DNA of 10,084 nucleotides. Source: an uncultured Erysipelotrichaceae bacterium. Its GTDB lineage: Bacteria; Bacillota_I; Bacilli_A; Erysipelotrichales; Erysipelotrichaceae. Where the stretch lies: contig CANPNQ010000017.1 of the NCBI GenBank assembly GCA_947575425.1, positions 1 to 10,084 on the forward strand. Reading direction: 5' to 3'. The notes below the pieces were generated by a model. That model had not been told where the DNA came from and ran no database searches. It worked only from the letters and a program-made list of their open reading frames with translations. Positions 1-7,626 of this stretch are shown piece by piece (within the stretch, counting starts at the first letter, position 1; each line of letters begins with the position of its first letter). Both the position numbers and the translations under genes were made by a program.

Positions 1-2166
1 GCTATGATGGAATCATTGTCACAGGTCACCTCTTATCATGTAGAGCCATTGTTTTTTGTCACAAATGAGGGAATCATCAAAAAAGGAGATGAACAAACCA
101 ATGTAAGCAGTGCCATTACAGCGATCATATCCTCGTTTGATGATGCCGGAATTACTTATTTCAAGGAGGATGACACGCCATTGACACAGGTCAAGCAGGG
201 AGAGGTTTATCTTCCCGCCAATGTGCTAACAAGAGAGGATTTGCATATCGGTGATACGATTACGATCACCATTGGAGAAAACAGCGTTCATCTGATTGTT
301 ATGGGGCGCTTCAAGGATGCGATGTTCGGCTCCGATATGATGTCCAACGACCGTTTTCTCATCAACGGAGACGACTTTGCATATCTCAATGACAGTGATG
401 CAGCATTGCCTTATTCGGGAAGTCTTGCCTATATCAACAGCGATGATGTGAATGCCTTAGCCAATGAAATCTCCACATCCTTTGACAACTCTTTGTTTGC
501 CGAACCAAAGGCAACGCTCAAAATGATGTATGTCATGGATATGTTAATTGCGGGCATCCTACTAATCTTCAGTATATTTATCATCATGATCGCTTTTATC
601 GTATTGCGCTTTACCATACGCTTTACCTTAGAGGAAGAATTCCGAGAGATCGGTGTCATGAAAGCCATTGGAATCCAAAATCGCAAAATCCGCAATCTGT
701 ATCTGATCAAATATATCACCCTTGCGCTGATCGGCGCACTGCTTGGATGTCTGCTTAGCATCCCGTTTGGTGAAATGCTATTGTCCGGTGTATCGCAGAA
801 CATCGTCATCCAGCATAACTACGGTTATAGCATCCATATCCTCGCTGCGATTCTCGTTGCGCTGACAGTTGCCTTCTTTGCGTTTGGATGTACCTTTCAT
901 CTGCGTAAAGTGACCCCGATGGATGCGATACGCAACGGGGAAAACGGAGAGCGCTATCATAAGAAAGGCTTATTGACATTGCGGGAGCGAATGATACCTG
1001 TCCCCCTCTTTTTGGCTCTGAATGATATCTTCTCGCAAGGCAAGCGCTATATCATGATGCTAATCACCTTTACCCTTTCCTTATTGCTGGTTGTTATATT
1101 GGCAAACAGTGCCAATACGATGAAAAGCGATCATCTGGTGACCTCCTTCGGTATGATTGAAAGTGATCTTTATATGGTGAAAACCGATCAATCCGACAGC
1201 TTCTTCCATCAGGAGGGAGAAGCTCGGATGCGTCATCATTTACAGGAGATTGCGGATAATTTAAAGGCACATGGAATGAATGCCGATGTTTCCATAAATA
1301 TGATGATGAAGCTCTCTTTGCGATACAAGGATCGCTCATGTAAATCCATCGTTTTATATGGCGTCAATTCCAAAGCAGAGAATTATACGTACATCGAGGG
1401 AACACCGCCGCAGCGTGCCAATGAAATCGCCATCACGCCCATCATAAGCGAGCGATTGCATGTCTCAATCGGTGATACGATTACCATCACGGATATCAAT
1501 GGGGAAAAGGAATACTTGATCACCGCCCTGTTTCAATCGATGATGAATATGGGAGAGGGAGTACGCCTTCATGAAAGCGCTCAAATCAGTTTTTCCCAGC
1601 TCGTCGGCTTCTCAGCCTTCCAAATCAAATTTACGGATGATCCCGATTCCACAACGATTCAGGATCGGCTCAATCAAATTCAGGCTCTCTATCCTGAAGG
1701 TGAAGTATATAAAGGCGGTGCCTATATCGATGATATCATCGGTAATATCTCCGTGATTGTCAATGAGCTAAAATACCTTGTCATCTGCATTGTTATGATC
1801 ATGAGTATTCTGATTACCGTATTGATGGAGCGCTCCTTTCTATCCAAGGAAAAAAGTGAAATTGCTCTGTTAAAGGCAATCGGCTTTCAAAACAAAACAC
1901 TGGTTCGCTGGCATACCCTGCGCATTGCGATCATTCTGCTTGTATCAGCGATACTATGTGCCTTGCTTGCGCATCCGATGACATACCTTACCATCACTCC
2001 GATCTTTCAGATGATGGGAGCGGAAAGCATCACCTTTGATATACGGATATGGGAGGTATTTCTCCTCTATCCGCTGATAATGAGTGCGATCATTCTGTTT
2101 GCGGCATGGCTTTCTGCATCTGCCATCTCTCATATCAGCGCTGATCAAACTTCCAACATCGAATAA
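1..2166 (+). CDS. FtsX/MacB-type ABC transporter permease, 5'-truncated by window edge
   Basis: Membrane subunit of an ABC exporter or envelope-remodelling transporter. The frame is open to the window edge and the first ATG codons have no visible ribosome binding site. The expected N-terminal membrane helix is missing, so the true start lies upstream. Numbering from the first Met at 4, residues 1-170 are an extracytoplasmic MacB-like domain. Helices follow at about 177-205, 236-256 and 278-298, forming the first FtsX domain with the signature EIGVMKAIG (215-223). A fourth helix lies at 349-369, then a second extracytoplasmic domain (about 375-585). The second FtsX domain has helices at about 590-608, 640-660 and 684-707 and the signature EIALLKAIG (619-627). 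The two halves clearly repeat each other. The ATPase gene follows after 151 bases, then a two-component pair. The family exports peptides, lipids or lipoproteins, or regulates envelope enzymes; the substrate here is unknown. Confidence 0.93.
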   Translation, partial: AMMESLSQVTSYHVEPLFFVTNEGIIKKGDEQTNVSSAITAIISSFDDAGITYFKEDDTPLTQVKQGEVYLPANVLTREDLHIGDTITITIGENSVHLIVMGRFKDAMFGSDMMSNDRFLINGDDFAYLNDSDAALPYSGSLAYINSDDVNALANEISTSFDNSLFAEPKATLKMMYVMDMLIAGILLIFSIFIIMIAFIVLRFTIRFTLEEEFREIGVMKAIGIQNRKIRNLYLIKYITLALIGALLGCLLSIPFGEMLLSGVSQNIVIQHNYGYSIHILAAILVALTVAFFAFGCTFHLRKVTPMDAIRNGENGERYHKKGLLTLRERMIPVPLFLALNDIFSQGKRYIMMLITFTLSLLLVVILANSANTMKSDHLVTSFGMIESDLYMVKTDQSDSFFHQEGEARMRHHLQEIADNLKAHGMNADVSINMMMKLSLRYKDRSCKSIVLYGVNSKAENYTYIEGTPPQRANEIAITPIISERLHVSIGDTITITDINGEKEYLITALFQSMMNMGEGVRLHESAQISFSQLVGFSAFQIKFTDDPDSTTIQDRLNQIQALYPEGEVYKGGAYIDDIIGNISVIVNELKYLVICIVMIMSILITVLMERSFLSKEKSEIALLKAIGFQNKTLVRWHTLRIAIILLVSAILCALLAHPMTYLTITPIFQMMGAESITFDIRIWEVFLLYPLIMSAIILFAAWLSASAISHISADQTSNIE

Positions 2167-2304
2167 GCGCCTGCCACCCACATGAGCATCCCTCTTTCCC
2201 TTATCGACTTCATCCATAGCGATATAAGAATAGTGATGCTTCATGAAAATGCGCACAATCATGCATTTTTTCAATGATAATATAAGAAATATAAGGTACA
2301 ATAT

Positions 2305-2313
2305 AGAGGAGAG
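2305..2313 (+). promoter_or_regulatory. Ribosome binding site that fixes the ATPase start
   Basis: AGAGGAGAG lies four bases before the ATG at 2318. The frame is open further upstream to an ATG at 2243, but that codon has no purine-rich site before it. The extra 25 residues it would add do not resemble the start of an ABC ATPase. The ATG at 2318 is therefore chosen. Confidence 0.8.
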
Positions 2314-2317
2314 ACAT

Positions 2318-3085
2318 ATGAAAACATTATTGGAAACCAAGGATCTGTGTAAGACATACGTTGTGAATAAACGTCAAAACAACGTACTGAAAAATGTGAA
2401 TATCCGTATGATGGAGGGTGAGATGACGGCAATCATGGGACCCTCCGGTTCAGGAAAATCAACCCTTTTGTATACCGCCAGCGGAATGGACTCGCTAAGC
2501 GCAGGCGTATCGCTGTTTTGCGGCAGAGATATTTCCAAGCTGTCTCAAAAGGAGCTGGCTGATCTGCGGCTGGATGAAATGGGCTTTATCTTCCAGCAGA
2601 TGTATATGATGAAACATTTGAATATTTTGGATAATATTCTGTTGCCCGCTTATCAATCCCGCCGAAACAAGGCAAGCCGAAAAGAAAAAAGCGAGGAAGG
2701 CAAAGCATTGATGCGCAAGCTGGGAATCATTGAGATCGCCGATAATGACATCAGTGAAGTATCTGGCGGACAGCTTCAGCGTGCCTGTATTTGCCGCAGT
2801 ATGATCAATCATCCCAAAATAATCTTTGCGGATGAACCGACAGGCTCTTTAAATCGCATGGCATCCGATGAGGTTATGAAGGAATTGGTAAAAATCAATC
2901 GAGAAGGCACAGCGATTCTTCTTGTCACACATGACAGTAAGGTAGCGGCCCGCTGTAATAAGGTGATGTATATCTGTGACGGTAATATTGCGGGCAGCTA
3001 TGAATTGGGAGCCTATGAAGAAAACAGTCGTTTACAGGATCGCGAGCGGATGTTAAATCACTGGCTGATGGAGATGGGATGGTAA
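2318..3085 (+). CDS. ABC transporter ATP-binding protein (MacB/LolD/FtsE-like)
   Basis: Cytoplasmic ATPase of 255 residues that should pair with the FtsX-type permease encoded just upstream. All nucleotide-binding motifs are present: Walker A GPSGSGKST (41-49), Q-loop FQQ (92-94), signature VSGGQ (148-152) followed by LQR, Walker B IIFADEPTG (168-176) with catalytic Glu173, and the switch histidine in THD (His205). Val in place of the first Leu of LSGGQ is a mild, tolerated change. The length suits a single nucleotide-binding domain, which would work as a dimer on a two-FtsX-domain permease. The protein ends with a charged tail (about 230-255) beyond the core fold. Having the permease before the ATPase is less usual than the reverse. 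The response regulator gene begins 65 bases downstream. The family call is firm; the transported substrate is unknown. Confidence 0.95.
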   Translation: MKTLLETKDLCKTYVVNKRQNNVLKNVNIRMMEGEMTAIMGPSGSGKSTLLYTASGMDSLSAGVSLFCGRDISKLSQKELADLRLDEMGFIFQQMYMMKHLNILDNILLPAYQSRRNKASRKEKSEEGKALMRKLGIIEIADNDISEVSGGQLQRACICRSMINHPKIIFADEPTGSLNRMASDEVMKELVKINREGTAILLVTHDSKVAARCNKVMYICDGNIAGSYELGAYEENSRLQDRERMLNHWLMEMGW

Positions 3086-3137
3086 TGAAAACAATCGGAT
3101 CAGAACACTGAGTTCGCGTGATATAAAAGAAACGGAT

Positions 3138-3143
3138 GGGAGG
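3138..3143 (+). promoter_or_regulatory. Ribosome binding site that fixes the response regulator start
   Basis: GGGAGG is followed seven bases later by the ATG at 3151. Upstream in-frame ATGs at 3136 and 3145 overlap this site or sit directly against it. Starting at 3151 gives MVDILIIEDQ, the usual beginning of a receiver domain. Confidence 0.8.
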
Positions 3144-3150
3144 AATGCTT

Positions 3151-3822
3151 ATGGTGGATATTTTGATCATCGAGGATCAATCAGAGATTGCTGTCCTGCT
3201 TTGTGATTTTCTGAAAGCAGAAAGATATAGCAGCGCCATATGTGAAACTGCGGAGGAAGGCTTAGCGCTGTTTGTGCAGGAAGGCGCAAGGATGGTCTTA
3301 TTGGATCTGATGCTTCCGGGAATGGATGGCTTTGCCTTCTGTCAAAAGCTGCGTGAAACAAGCATGGTTCCCATCCTCATATTAAGCGCCAAAATTGAAA
3401 AAGATGACAAGCTGAACGGTTTATTGTTAGGAGCAGATGACTATATTGAAAAGCCCTATGACATTGATCTGCTTATCGCAAAGATCAACGGTATTTTTAA
3501 ACGCCGCTATGAATCCAACACCATGATCTGCGGGAATCTTAAAATTGATAAGAGTCGAAGATGTGTATATAAGGATGGAAAGGAATTAAAAATGACGGTG
3601 AAGGAATATGAACTGTTATCGCTATTCATGGAAAATTGCAATACGACACTCTCCAAGGATGCGATATTCAATCAAATTTGGGGCTTTGACAGTGATTCCG
3701 AGCCGCAAACACTGACTGTGCATATCAAATGGCTGCGGGAAAAAATCGAAGCGGATGTAAAACGACCGAAGCATATCATCACCGTATGGGGTGTCGGATA
3801 TCGCTTTGAGGAGGCATCATGA
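3151..3822 (+). CDS. OmpR/PhoB-family response regulator
   Basis: DNA-binding response regulator of 223 residues. The receiver domain (about 2-116) has the acidic pocket Glu8-Asp9, the phospho-acceptor Asp52 in LDLMLPGMDG, the switch residue Ser79, and Lys101 in the conserved KP pair. A linker leads to an OmpR-type winged-helix domain (about 127-219), with the recognition-helix region around QTLTVHIKWLREKI (186-199) and the closing hairpin motif WGVGYRF (213-219). Every residue needed for phosphorylation is present. The last codons overlap the kinase start in an ATGA arrangement (3819-3822), which indicates translational coupling. It most likely responds to the adjacent kinase and controls this transporter operon, as related Bacillota systems do. 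Its binding sites would be expected upstream of the window. Confidence 0.96.
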   Translation: MVDILIIEDQSEIAVLLCDFLKAERYSSAICETAEEGLALFVQEGARMVLLDLMLPGMDGFAFCQKLRETSMVPILILSAKIEKDDKLNGLLLGADDYIEKPYDIDLLIAKINGIFKRRYESNTMICGNLKIDKSRRCVYKDGKELKMTVKEYELLSLFMENCNTTLSKDAIFNQIWGFDSDSEPQTLTVHIKWLREKIEADVKRPKHIITVWGVGYRFEEAS

Positions 3823-5060
3823 AGGCCTTTCGCCGCTTATGCATCATCATCCTTTTCGCCTTTCTGCTTGTGCTGATGCTGGGGAATGCGTTCTTATGGC
3901 GCAATGATACGCATGTGTATCGGGAATATCGTGTAGATGTAGAGCGGGCCGCTGATCAAATTGCACAATATGGCTTGGATCATCTGGATTTGGAATGCTA
4001 CCCGACTTTGGTCCGTGTCGTTTCCAAAGATACGGATGATCCAGCCTTTTACATAGGAGAAGGCGAGGATTATGTAATCCGCATCATCGATGGCATTCCC
4101 TATCGCTTTGATTATATCATCTCCTTAAATACACAGCGATCTTTGACACTGCTTCTCGTCAATGGGATTCTCCTTTTAACCGGATTGCTTATCATAGGGA
4201 TCCTATGGTATATCAAGCGTTACGTGCTAACTCCGTTTTTCCGCTTACGTGATCTGCCCTATGAGTTATCCAAAGGCAATTTGCATGTCCCCTTACAGGA
4301 ATCCAAGAATCGCTATTTTGATCGCTTTACATGGGGCATGGATCTGTTAAGAGAGCGCTTGGAGTATCAGAAAGAGGAAGAAGCACGCCTACAAAAAGAG
4401 AAAAAGACGTTGATCCTTTCGCTCACTCACGATATCAAGACACCCTTATCTGCCATTAAGCTGTATGCCAAGGCATTGTCTAAGCATCTATATAGGGATG
4501 TGAGGAAACAGGCAGATGCCGCAAATCAGATTGAGGCGAGGGCAGATGATATTGAAGCTTATATTTCACAGATTATTACCGCAGCGGGTACGGATTTCCT
4601 TCATCTGGAAACCCATAACAGCGAATTTTATTTATCTGCGCTCCTCCATGAGATTGAACAATATTATACCGATAAGCTGGATTATTTGAAAATCCCCTTT
4701 GCGATTGATCCCTATATGGATTGTCTGATATACGGAGATGAGCCGCGCTGTGTAGAAGTGTTACAAAATATCATGGAAAATGCCATTAAATATGGAGAAG
4801 GAAGCGAGATCCGCATCACCTTCAGCGATGAGGAGGATCATCGCCTGATCAGTATTTCCAATGCTCGCTGTACTTTGTCAGAAAATGAATTGCCGCACAT
4901 CTTTGACAGCTTCTGGCGAGGAGCGAACAGTGAAGCGGTCAAGGGGAGCGGTCTTGGATTGTATATCTGCCGAGAGCTGCTACATCAAATGGAGGGCAAT
5001 ATTTACGCCACGAAGAAAGAAGATCATATCACAATGACCGTTGTGCTTCGCAAGGCATAA
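3819..5060 (+). CDS. Membrane sensor histidine kinase, partner of the adjacent response regulator
   Basis: Sensor kinase of 413 residues. It has an N-terminal membrane helix (about 6-26), an extracytoplasmic sensor segment of about 80 residues (28-108), a second helix (109-131), a HAMP-like linker and a charged coiled stretch (about 176-198). The HisKA domain carries the phospho-acceptor His204 in LTHDIKTPL. The ATPase domain has N-box residues Asn317 and Asn321, the F-box region IFDSFW (361-366) and the G2 box GSGLGLYI (376-383). The G1 region reads SNARC (347-351): the usual Asp is Asn and the usual Gly is Arg350. N-T-G variants are familiar in this kinase type, but the Arg is not. GAGGAGG at 3808-3814, inside the regulator gene, is the ribosome binding site. 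The sensor segment is larger than in short-loop intramembrane kinases, so it may detect an external ligand directly. The signal is unknown. Confidence 0.95.
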   Translation: MKAFRRLCIIILFAFLLVLMLGNAFLWRNDTHVYREYRVDVERAADQIAQYGLDHLDLECYPTLVRVVSKDTDDPAFYIGEGEDYVIRIIDGIPYRFDYIISLNTQRSLTLLLVNGILLLTGLLIIGILWYIKRYVLTPFFRLRDLPYELSKGNLHVPLQESKNRYFDRFTWGMDLLRERLEYQKEEEARLQKEKKTLILSLTHDIKTPLSAIKLYAKALSKHLYRDVRKQADAANQIEARADDIEAYISQIITAAGTDFLHLETHNSEFYLSALLHEIEQYYTDKLDYLKIPFAIDPYMDCLIYGDEPRCVEVLQNIMENAIKYGEGSEIRITFSDEEDHRLISISNARCTLSENELPHIFDSFWRGANSEAVKGSGLGLYICRELLHQMEGNIYATKKEDHITMTVVLRKA

Positions 5061-5097
5061 TCGGATTTCTTCCTCTATGCTTTTTCGCTGTTATAAC

Positions 5098-5126
5098 AAA
5101 GGCATACCGTTATGATATGCCTTTTT
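5098..5126 (+). terminator. Intrinsic terminator of the transporter/two-component operon
   Basis: AAAGGCATA at 5098-5106 pairs perfectly with TATGCCTTT at 5116-5124, with a nine-base loop, and the T run ends at 5126. It starts 37 bases after the kinase stop codon. On the other strand the tail is a weaker TTTGTTATAA, so it may only partly stop transcription coming from ispE. Confidence 0.88.
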
Positions 5127-5226
5127 GATTGCCTTGGATTTCCCCAGTGAAATACCTGAGCGATCCATTTCCTGTCGCATGCATCCTTTAGGAAAACTAC
5201 CGCCATGGAATGTAACCATTGTTTAC

Positions 5227-5250
5227 AAAAAAGATGGATTCACTTCTTTT
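5227..5250 (-). terminator. Weak terminator-like hairpin behind ispE
   Basis: Read on the minus strand, 17 bases after the ispE stop codon, AAAAGA-TG pairs with CA-TCTTTT around an AATC loop with a two-base bulge, and a run of six T follows (5232-5227). The stem is A/U-rich, so termination would be inefficient on its own. The rest of the gap between the converging operons (5127-5266) shows no gene I can support. Confidence 0.35.
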
Positions 5251-5266
5251 CTGAGCAGCCAGCGTA

Positions 5267-6103
5267 TTACAAGATATCACATACGCATACAAAGGGATAA
5301 TCCTGTTGCAGCATATGGGCGGCTTGATACAGCTGATCCTTTTTTTCACTGAGCGCAAATATCGTAGATCCGCTGCCGCTCATCAGCGCAAAGGGAAGTC
5401 CTATTTCATATAAATGCTGCTTGATCCGCGCTAACTGCGGTACCATGGAAAAAGCGCTGTATTCCAATGTGTTTTTACCGGCTTCACAAAAGCCTTGAAA
5501 ATCGCCTTGCTCCAAGGCTTTGCGACAACGCCCGGTATCGGGATGCGTACAAGCCTGCAAGTCTAAGCGGGAGAATGCCTGCGCTGTACTCACTCCTTGC
5601 TTTGGCTTTACCAACAATACATGCACATCACAGGTAAGCTGAAAGGGGGTGATGATCTCTCCGATGCCGCTCACCTGTGCGCATGTATTCCTGATACAAA
5701 AAGGGACATCGGCACCGATTTTCTTGCCCAATAATGCTAGTTTCTTCAAGGAGATCGGAAGCTCATACATCTTCCATAAGGCACGCATCAGTGCTGCCCC
5801 ATCCGCACTTCCCCCAGCCAATCCTGCCTCCATGGGAATTTGCTTGTTCAAGGATATATGAAAATGATCCTTGATCCCAAAATGATCCCGCATCAAGGTC
5901 AGCGCTCTTACGATGGTGTTGTTCTCATCCATGGTACAGTCCGCATGATCACATTCATAGCGATCCTGATCACTTGGTACAATATCCAATGTGTCGCATA
6001 AAGACAGCGGCACCATGATCATATTCATCTCATGATAGCCATCCGTCCGTTTTTTTACCACATCCAAACAGAGATTGATCTTCGCATTTGCATATTCTCT
6101 CAT
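5267..6103 (-). CDS. ispE: 4-diphosphocytidyl-2-C-methyl-D-erythritol kinase
   Basis: Cytoplasmic GHMP-family kinase of 278 residues that phosphorylates CDP-methylerythritol at the 2-position using ATP, a step of the non-mevalonate (MEP) route to isoprenoids. Visible motifs are the N-terminal AKINLCLDV (7-15) with Lys8, DGYHE (21-25), the glycine-rich ATP loop PMEAGLAGGSADGAAL (90-105), the catalytic Asp132 in GADVPF, and the third GHMP motif MSGSGSTIFAL (241-251). Length is slightly below or within the usual range. The start codon overlaps the rsmA stop codon in an ATGA, and GAGGTGAT at 6110-6117 inside rsmA is the ribosome binding site, so translation is coupled. In B. subtilis yabG, veg and sspF separate these two genes; here nothing does. 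Its presence implies that the organism uses the MEP pathway. Confidence 0.97.
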   Translation of the reverse strand: MREYANAKINLCLDVVKKRTDGYHEMNMIMVPLSLCDTLDIVPSDQDRYECDHADCTMDENNTIVRALTLMRDHFGIKDHFHISLNKQIPMEAGLAGGSADGAALMRALWKMYELPISLKKLALLGKKIGADVPFCIRNTCAQVSGIGEIITPFQLTCDVHVLLVKPKQGVSTAQAFSRLDLQACTHPDTGRCRKALEQGDFQGFCEAGKNTLEYSAFSMVPQLARIKQHLYEIGLPFALMSGSGSTIFALSEKKDQLYQAAHMLQQDYPFVCVCDIL

Positions 6104-6951
6104 TGTTGCATCACCTCATATAAGCGAAAGAAATCATTCAGATTCAAGCTTTCCGAGCGCACGCTCGGATCAATAGCGGCTTTCTCTAATAATTCCTTTG
6201 CTTGATCCTTGTTTCCCACATAGGCGCCATAATTATTTAAGATTGTTTTTCTTCGCTGCTTGAAACACGCTTTGATGAGCGCAAACAAACGCGCCTCATC
6301 GATATTCTCCTGTTTCGGCTTGAAGCGGAATTGCAGCACAGCGCTGTCTACCTGTGGTCTTGGCATGAATACATTCCTTGGTATTTTCATTATCGGTGTA
6401 ATATCACATCGATATTGAGTCATGACACTCAGCGCATTGTATTCCTTGGTATTGCATCGGGCATGGAAGCGATCTGCCACCTCTTTCTGCATCATCACGG
6501 TGATTGCACCAATCTCACAGTTTGCCTCAAACAGATGGAATAGGATCGGTGTGGTGATATAGTAAGGCAGATTGGCCGCAAAGACCACATCATATCCCTC
6601 CTGACGCAAATCGTTCACAAGCTCTTGAATATCCACGCTCAAAAAATCCTGCATGCGAAGCTCGAAATTATCATACGCAGATAAGCTGTCCGCCAATACC
6701 GCAGGCAGGCGCGCATCGATCTCATAAGCGATGACCCTTTGCGCATATTCACATAGATATTGTGTCAGCGCTCCAATGCCCGGCCCGATCTCCACCACAG
6801 CACAGTGATCGCTGATTAGGGCGTGGCGTGCGATTTTATCCACGACGCCCGGCTCAATCAAAAAATTCTGACCGTAATTCTTCTTTGCCCGCAGCTGATA
6901 GGTGTCCAACAGCTCCTTGGTGCGGGATGGCGTTGCGATGATCTGCTTCAT
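6100..6951 (-). CDS. rsmA: 16S rRNA adenine dimethyltransferase (RsmA/KsgA)
   Basis: S-adenosylmethionine-dependent enzyme that dimethylates the two adjacent adenines in the 3'-terminal helix of 16S rRNA during 30S subunit maturation. With 283 residues the length is typical. Visible motifs are YGQNFL (26-31), SAM motif I EIGPGIGALT (54-63), the acidic ribose-binding Glu77, the catalytic NLPYY (127-131), VFMPRPQVDS (194-203) and the C-terminal KQRRKTILNN (231-240). The start at 6951 gives MKQIIATPSRTKELL, which lines up with the B. subtilis protein start. It is preceded by AAAGGAGG at 6963-6970, at an 11-base spacing. An in-frame ATG at 6981 would add ten residues, but its G-rich sequence abuts the codon. 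The gene lies 50 bases after rnmV and overlaps ispE by four bases. Confidence 0.97.
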   Translation of the reverse strand: MKQIIATPSRTKELLDTYQLRAKKNYGQNFLIEPGVVDKIARHALISDHCAVVEIGPGIGALTQYLCEYAQRVIAYEIDARLPAVLADSLSAYDNFELRMQDFLSVDIQELVNDLRQEGYDVVFAANLPYYITTPILFHLFEANCEIGAITVMMQKEVADRFHARCNTKEYNALSVMTQYRCDITPIMKIPRNVFMPRPQVDSAVLQFRFKPKQENIDEARLFALIKACFKQRRKTILNNYGAYVGNKDQAKELLEKAAIDPSVRSESLNLNDFFRLYEVMQQ

Positions 6952-7001
6952 ACAAGCCACATCCTCCTTTTCCTGATGCATTCCCCTCTATCATCTTCCT
7001 G

Positions 7002-7553
7002 CTAACTACCTTTTCCCGGGAAATATTCCTGACAGAGCTTCCCTAACGTGCGCTCATCGATTCCCAGCATATTCAACCGCTTCCACAGTGTTTTAGCGTT
7101 GCATCTCCCGACAAATAATGCATTTCCCAGTATTTCCCTTCGCTTTGCGCTATTTGTACCGCCATTGAACCCCCATTCGGTAAAAGCACTCCATGAAAGC
7201 ACCTCATCCCTTTGTGTATCAAATGTCATGAGATGATGGAGCGCTTCTATGATATCTGCCCCAGCGGCATGCTCGACACCGACCTTGCGTGTGGTGCGAG
7301 CCTTTTTCTTTTCTATGAAAGCATTCTTACAGCCCGGTACTGCTTCATTGATCAAAGAGCGAATTCTCTCTCCCGGCGCATCCGGATCGGTAAAGATAAT
7401 CACACCTCTGCGCTTTTGTAAAGCAGCGATCAGGGCAATTCGCTCCTTGGTGATCGCAGAACCATTGGTCTCCAGCGTATCGCATTCGACAAATGATTTT
7501 ATTTTTTGGCTATCGTGTACTCCCTCAACGACAATGATCTCTTTTACTTTCAT
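7002..7553 (-). CDS. rnmV: Ribonuclease M5
   Basis: Endoribonuclease of 183 residues that trims 5S rRNA precursor in low-GC Gram-positive bacteria. The N-terminal Toprim domain has the catalytic Glu10 in VVEGVHD (8-14) and the metal-binding acidic pair Asp56/Asp58 in FTDPDAPGERIR (54-65). The conserved VGVEHA stretch (91-96) follows, then a smaller C-terminal domain (about 105-183) of the kind that contacts the 5S rRNA complex. Length is close to the B. subtilis enzyme. The weak site GGAAAGG (7564-7570) lies about ten bases before the ATG. It is the first gene of the rnmV-rsmA-ispE operon, so two rRNA-processing functions are made together. Placement directly after a 3D-domain gene matches the yabE-rnmV order of B. 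subtilis. Confidence 0.96.
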   Translation of the reverse strand: MKVKEIIVVEGVHDSQKIKSFVECDTLETNGSAITKERIALIAALQKRRGVIIFTDPDAPGERIRSLINEAVPGCKNAFIEKKKARTTRKVGVEHAAGADIIEALHHLMTFDTQRDEVLSWSAFTEWGFNGGTNSAKRREILGNALFVGRCNAKTLWKRLNMLGIDERTLGKLCQEYFPGKGS

Positions 7554-7575
7554 CTTTCACAAACCTTTCCTTACT

Positions 7576-7604
7576 ATTTTACCATAAGCGCGAAAGGAAA
7601 AAAA
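7576..7604 (-). promoter_or_regulatory. Probable promoter of rnmV-rsmA-ispE, extended -10 type
   Basis: On the minus strand TGG-TAAAAT (7584-7576) is an extended -10 element. At a 17-base spacing the -35 position (7604-7599) is only a T run, which belongs to the tail of the preceding terminator. The predicted start near 7569 would give a very short leader, with the AAAGG ribosome site almost at the 5' end. The -35 is poor, so the call rests on the -10 and its position. Confidence 0.5.
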
Positions 7605-7626
7605 CAAAAAGACGACTTTCGCCGTC
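7598..7626 (-). terminator. Intrinsic terminator with GAAA tetraloop, upstream of rnmV
   Basis: Read on the minus strand, GACGGC pairs with GTCGTC (7626-7611) around a GAAA tetraloop, including one G-U wobble. It is followed by TTTTTG and seven more T (to 7598). This is a textbook terminator for leftward transcription from the 3D-domain gene or from an RNA located in 7627-7905. The wobble would be an A-C mismatch on the plus strand, so it is directional. It separates that unit from rnmV. Confidence 0.88.

Noticed and set aside
2243..2317. Upstream ATG extending the ATPase by 25 residues
   Set aside because: No ribosome binding site before 2243; a good one precedes the ATG at 2318, and the extension is not typical of the family.
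5091..5246. Minus-strand frame of about 50 codons behind ispE
   Set aside because: No ribosome binding site, no recognisable family, and it runs through the terminator hairpin; open by chance.
5125..5352. Plus-strand ORF of 75 codons between the converging operons
   Set aside because: It begins with TTG inside the T run of the terminator, has no ribosome binding site, and its second half lies opposite the ispE coding strand.
6952..6981. ATG at 6981 as rsmA start
   Set aside because: Its G-rich upstream sequence touches the start codon, while the later start has AAAGGAGG and matches the known N-terminus of the family.
7249..7587. Plus-strand ORF of 112 codons
   Set aside because: Entirely antisense to rnmV, whose Toprim motifs are unmistakable; no ribosome site.
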